Assembly (NCBI RefSeq): GCF_001647085.1
Contig: NZ_CP015520.1
Coordinates: forward strand, 1,864,801-1,928,800
DNA from: Thermococcus piezophilus
Lineage (GTDB): Archaea; Methanobacteriota_B; Thermococci; Thermococcales; Thermococcaceae
Direction of reading: 5' to 3'
DNA: 64,000 nt
This document shows, one piece after another, positions 61,593-64,000 of the stretch. Both the position numbers and the translations under genes were made by a program. Numbering within the stretch: the stretch's first letter is position 1; each line of letters starts with the position of its first letter. Under the pieces are notes generated by a model. The model ran no database searches, had not been told where the DNA came from, and was given only the letters and a program-made list of their open reading frames with translations.

Positions 61593-64000
61593 GTTTCAGT
61601 AGGACAGAATTGTGTGGAAACGTAGATACTCGTTGTCCTGTTGCTCTAAGAATTGTGCTTTGTTTCAGTAGGACAGAATTGTGTGGAAACGTAGCGAAGT
61701 TCACAACAATAGGTTCTTCTTGGAGTGGTTTCAGTAGGACAGAATTGTGTGGAAACTCTTTCTTAGTAGTGCCTCGAGCTCGTTGATGTCTCTGGTTTCA
61801 GTAGGACAGAATTGTGTGGAAACCGCAGTAACAATACCACTAAAACTACCCGCTGGAAAATGTTTCAGTAGGACAGAATTGTGTGGAAACCGTATTCCTT
61901 GGCGATATACTTGATGGTGAGGAGATGTTTCAGTAGGACAGAATTGTGTGGAAACTAAGGGGATGGCTGAGCTTCATATGGCAATGGTCCAGTTTCAGTA
62001 GGACAGAATTGTGTGGAAACCGCCTGTGGTGAGTGGTATAGATACTGGACTGAAGAAGGTTTCAGTAGGACAGAATTGTGTGGAAACCTGAACATTCTCA
62101 TTCTGGTCCTGCGGTCGTACACTGGTTTCAGTAGGACAGAATTGTGTGGAAACCTTGAACTCTCTCTTCACCCGGCGAGGGTTGATGCCATATGTTTCAG
62201 TAGGACAGAATTGTGTGGAAACAAGCGACACGCATGGATAAAAACCTCCAGCTGTTTGTGTTTCAGTAGGACAGAATTGTGTGGAAACGTCAGATTGATA
62301 TGGCATGGAACGCTTCTGTACAAGTGTTTCAGTAGGACAGAATTGTGTGGAAACTAGCTTTGGTTCTTAAGTAGTCGGTAATGAACTGCTGAGTTTCAGT
62401 AGGACAGAATTGTGTGGAAACCGAAACGTATATGAGAGATACAGGATACAGATTTATGAGTTTCAGTAGGACAGAATTGTGTGGAAACTTGTAGTTCACC
62501 TCCTGCACGCTCGCCCGCCAATGAAGTTTCAGTAGGACAGAATTGTGTGGAAACTCTTTTCACGGAGCTCGTGTATTACTTGTTCGAGTTCAGTTTCAGT
62601 AGGACAGAATTGTGTGGAAACCAGTATTATCTTGTCTGTGTATATCTCCATTTCAACTTGTTTCAGTAGGACAGAATTGTGTGGAGACGGTATTTTATCA
62701 ACAACAACTACGACGTCCGCTTCGGGTTTCAGTAGGACAGAATTGTGTGGAGACGTATCTCGTCGATTTTGCGTATCGCTTTAATCATTTTGGTTTCAGT
62801 AGGACAGAATTGTGTGGAAACTTTATTCCGCACATATTTACCACACCTCCCCATACTTTGTTTCAGTAGGACAGAATTGTGTGGAAACTGAACTCTACCG
62901 TGCCCTCGTAGAAAGTTACTGAGAAAGTTTCAGTAGGACAGAATTGTGTGGAAACTGTACTGTCAAGTTTACAAATACTTTCCTCTCATGCATCGCGTTT
63001 CAGTAGGACAGAATTGTGTGGAAACTGTTATCGAGGATCTTCTCGATTTTGTCTTCGGTGAATTCTTCTAAGTTTCAGTAGGACAGAATTGTGTGGAAAC
63101 TTGGGGCCTGATAGTGTTATTTTGATTCCTTGTCCTTGTTTCAGTAGGACAGAATTGTGTGGAAACTTTTCACTGTTTCGTTGTCTTCGTGCCACACTTC
63201 AAAGTTTCAGTAGGACAGAATTGTGTGGAAACTTCTCGAAGAACGAACCCCTCCACACCTTGACCCTAAGTTTCAGTAGGACAGAATTGTGTGGAAACAG
63301 CTCATCTGCATAAATATAGCTTTCGTCGGGCTCTTGTTTCAGTAGGACAGAATTGTGTGGAAACCTTTACTTGTGCTTCGTATCTACTCTTCTCATATGC
63401 TGTGTTTCAGTAGGACAGAATTGTGTGGAAACTATGCCAGGTCTTCGTAGTAGTCGCTGAATGATTCCTCTCCGAATACCTGTTTCAGTAGGACAGAATT
63501 GTGTGGAAACAGGTTTAGGTCCTCAATTAAGGTTTCAGGAAATTTGCCAGTTTCAGTAGGACAGAATTGTGTGGAAACTCGCCACGTTGTCCTTATTCCT
63601 TCTTAGCTTCGCATGTGTTTCAGTAGGACAGAATTGTGTGGAAACAAATACAGGGGTTTCATCATAAAGCAGTCGTGAGAACCGTTTCAGTAGGACAGAA
63701 TTGTGTGGAAACATTCTAATAATCATCGCCCATCACATCCAATACTTCGTGTTTCAGTAGGACAGAATTGTGTGGAAACCTCTCATATGCTGTAACTAAC
63801 TCCTTAAGCTCGTTCACGTTTCAGTAGGACAGAATTGTGTGGAAACCTATCTCAACATCAAGCGCGTAACCGTCGTACCTGTCGTGTTTCAGTAGGACAG
63901 AAGATTGTGTGGAAACTGGATAATGAAGCAATATGGATGGTCTGATTGGGTTGTGTTTCAGTAGGACAGAATTGTGTGGAAACTGCAGGTCTTCGACATA
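61593..64000 (+). CRISPR. CRISPR array, 36 repeats seen, runs off the window
   Basis: Thirty-six 29-base repeats (GTTTCAGTAGGACAGAATTG then TGTGGAAAC) from 61593 to 63983, with 35 complete spacers, mostly 36-41 bases but 46 (63026-63071) and 49 (63433-63481) in two cases; a 36th spacer is cut at 64000. Repeats at 62660-62688 and 62726-62754 have GAGAC at the 3' end instead of GAAAC. The repeat at 63886-63916 has a two-base insertion (31 bases). Degenerate repeats lie away from the leader, which fits leader-proximal growth on the left. No cas gene is in the window, so the type cannot be assigned. ORFs read through the array are translations of repeats, not genes. Confidence 0.97.

Noticed and set aside
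62013..63313. Open frames through the CRISPR array encoding repeated CFSRTELCGN units
   Set aside because: They are translations of the repeat and spacers; no ribosome binding site and the repeat period explains the pattern.
1..64000. tRNA, rRNA or C/D box RNA genes
   Set aside because: I looked through the intergenic gaps for T-loop (GGTTCGA-type) and box C/D patterns and found none convincing; a covariance search would be needed to exclude small RNAs.

Overview
The window is from a hyperthermophilic euryarchaeon of the Thermococcales, most likely a Thermococcus. It carries archaeal PCNA, Gins51 and TFS, superoxide reductase with rubredoxin and rubrerythrin, ferredoxin-dependent 2-oxoacid oxidoreductase, archaeal Trm-G10, archaeal promoters (BRE/TATA) with GGTG/GGAGG ribosome binding sites, and tight ATGA gene overlaps. 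No tRNA or rRNA gene was seen.

Layout. 1-14.8 kb: a broken PEGA-domain surface protein; a minus-strand block (membrane export protein, PAP2 phosphatase, ASCH protein, HAD hydrolase, DUF3783, Sir2); glyA; an information-processing cluster (TFS, small conserved protein, PCNA, Gins51); a molybdopterin oxidoreductase; a peroxiredoxin; and an ABC exporter whose ATPase is frameshifted. 14.8-19.8 kb: an AT-rich graveyard of truncated and frameshifted genes joined end to end (two methyltransferases, a trans-sulfuration enzyme tail, Thi4, a stop-riddled metallopeptidase-like gene, the remains of a radical-SAM/ABC peptide system, and a CopB piece). 19.8-30 kb: an SLC13-type permease, surface proteins, a zinc/cadmium P-type ATPase with its ArsR/SmtB regulator and a clear operator, a peroxiredoxin, an FMN reductase and a frameshifted lipoprotein. 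30-37 kb: sufCBD, ferritin, ThiI, a ThiF-like enzyme and a nitroreductase. 37-39 kb: broken DsrE and thioredoxin-CcdA genes, then DUF302. 39.4-42.5 kb: 2-oxoacid:ferredoxin oxidoreductase with a peroxiredoxin. 42.5-51.5 kb: an oxygen/iron defence island (flavodiiron protein, rubrerythrin, rubredoxin, superoxide reductase, five further ferritin-like proteins, a broken rubredoxin reductase and a broken DOMON/b561 pair). 51.6-59.4 kb: a complete histidine operon, hisZGDBHAF(IE)C plus a HAD phosphatase that is the likely HisN. 59.4-61.1 kb: a truncated proC and Trm-G10. 61.1-64 kb: a CRISPR leader and an array that runs off the window, with no cas genes in view.

The most unusual signal is in front of the histidine operon. 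A 33-codon reading frame with a ribosome binding site ends in three consecutive His codons just before its stop. It lies between a promoter/dyad element and a pair of mutually exclusive inverted repeats that precede hisZ. It looks like a histidine leader peptide, a mode of control I do not know to be described in archaea.

A second theme is gene decay. About eighteen genes carry frameshifts, in-frame stops or truncations. Some are single-base events that could be sequence errors; those at 14.8-19.2 kb are true structural junctions. A third theme is redox and iron: three peroxiredoxins, seven ferritin-like proteins, SOR, FDP, Suf and several palindromic operator candidates.
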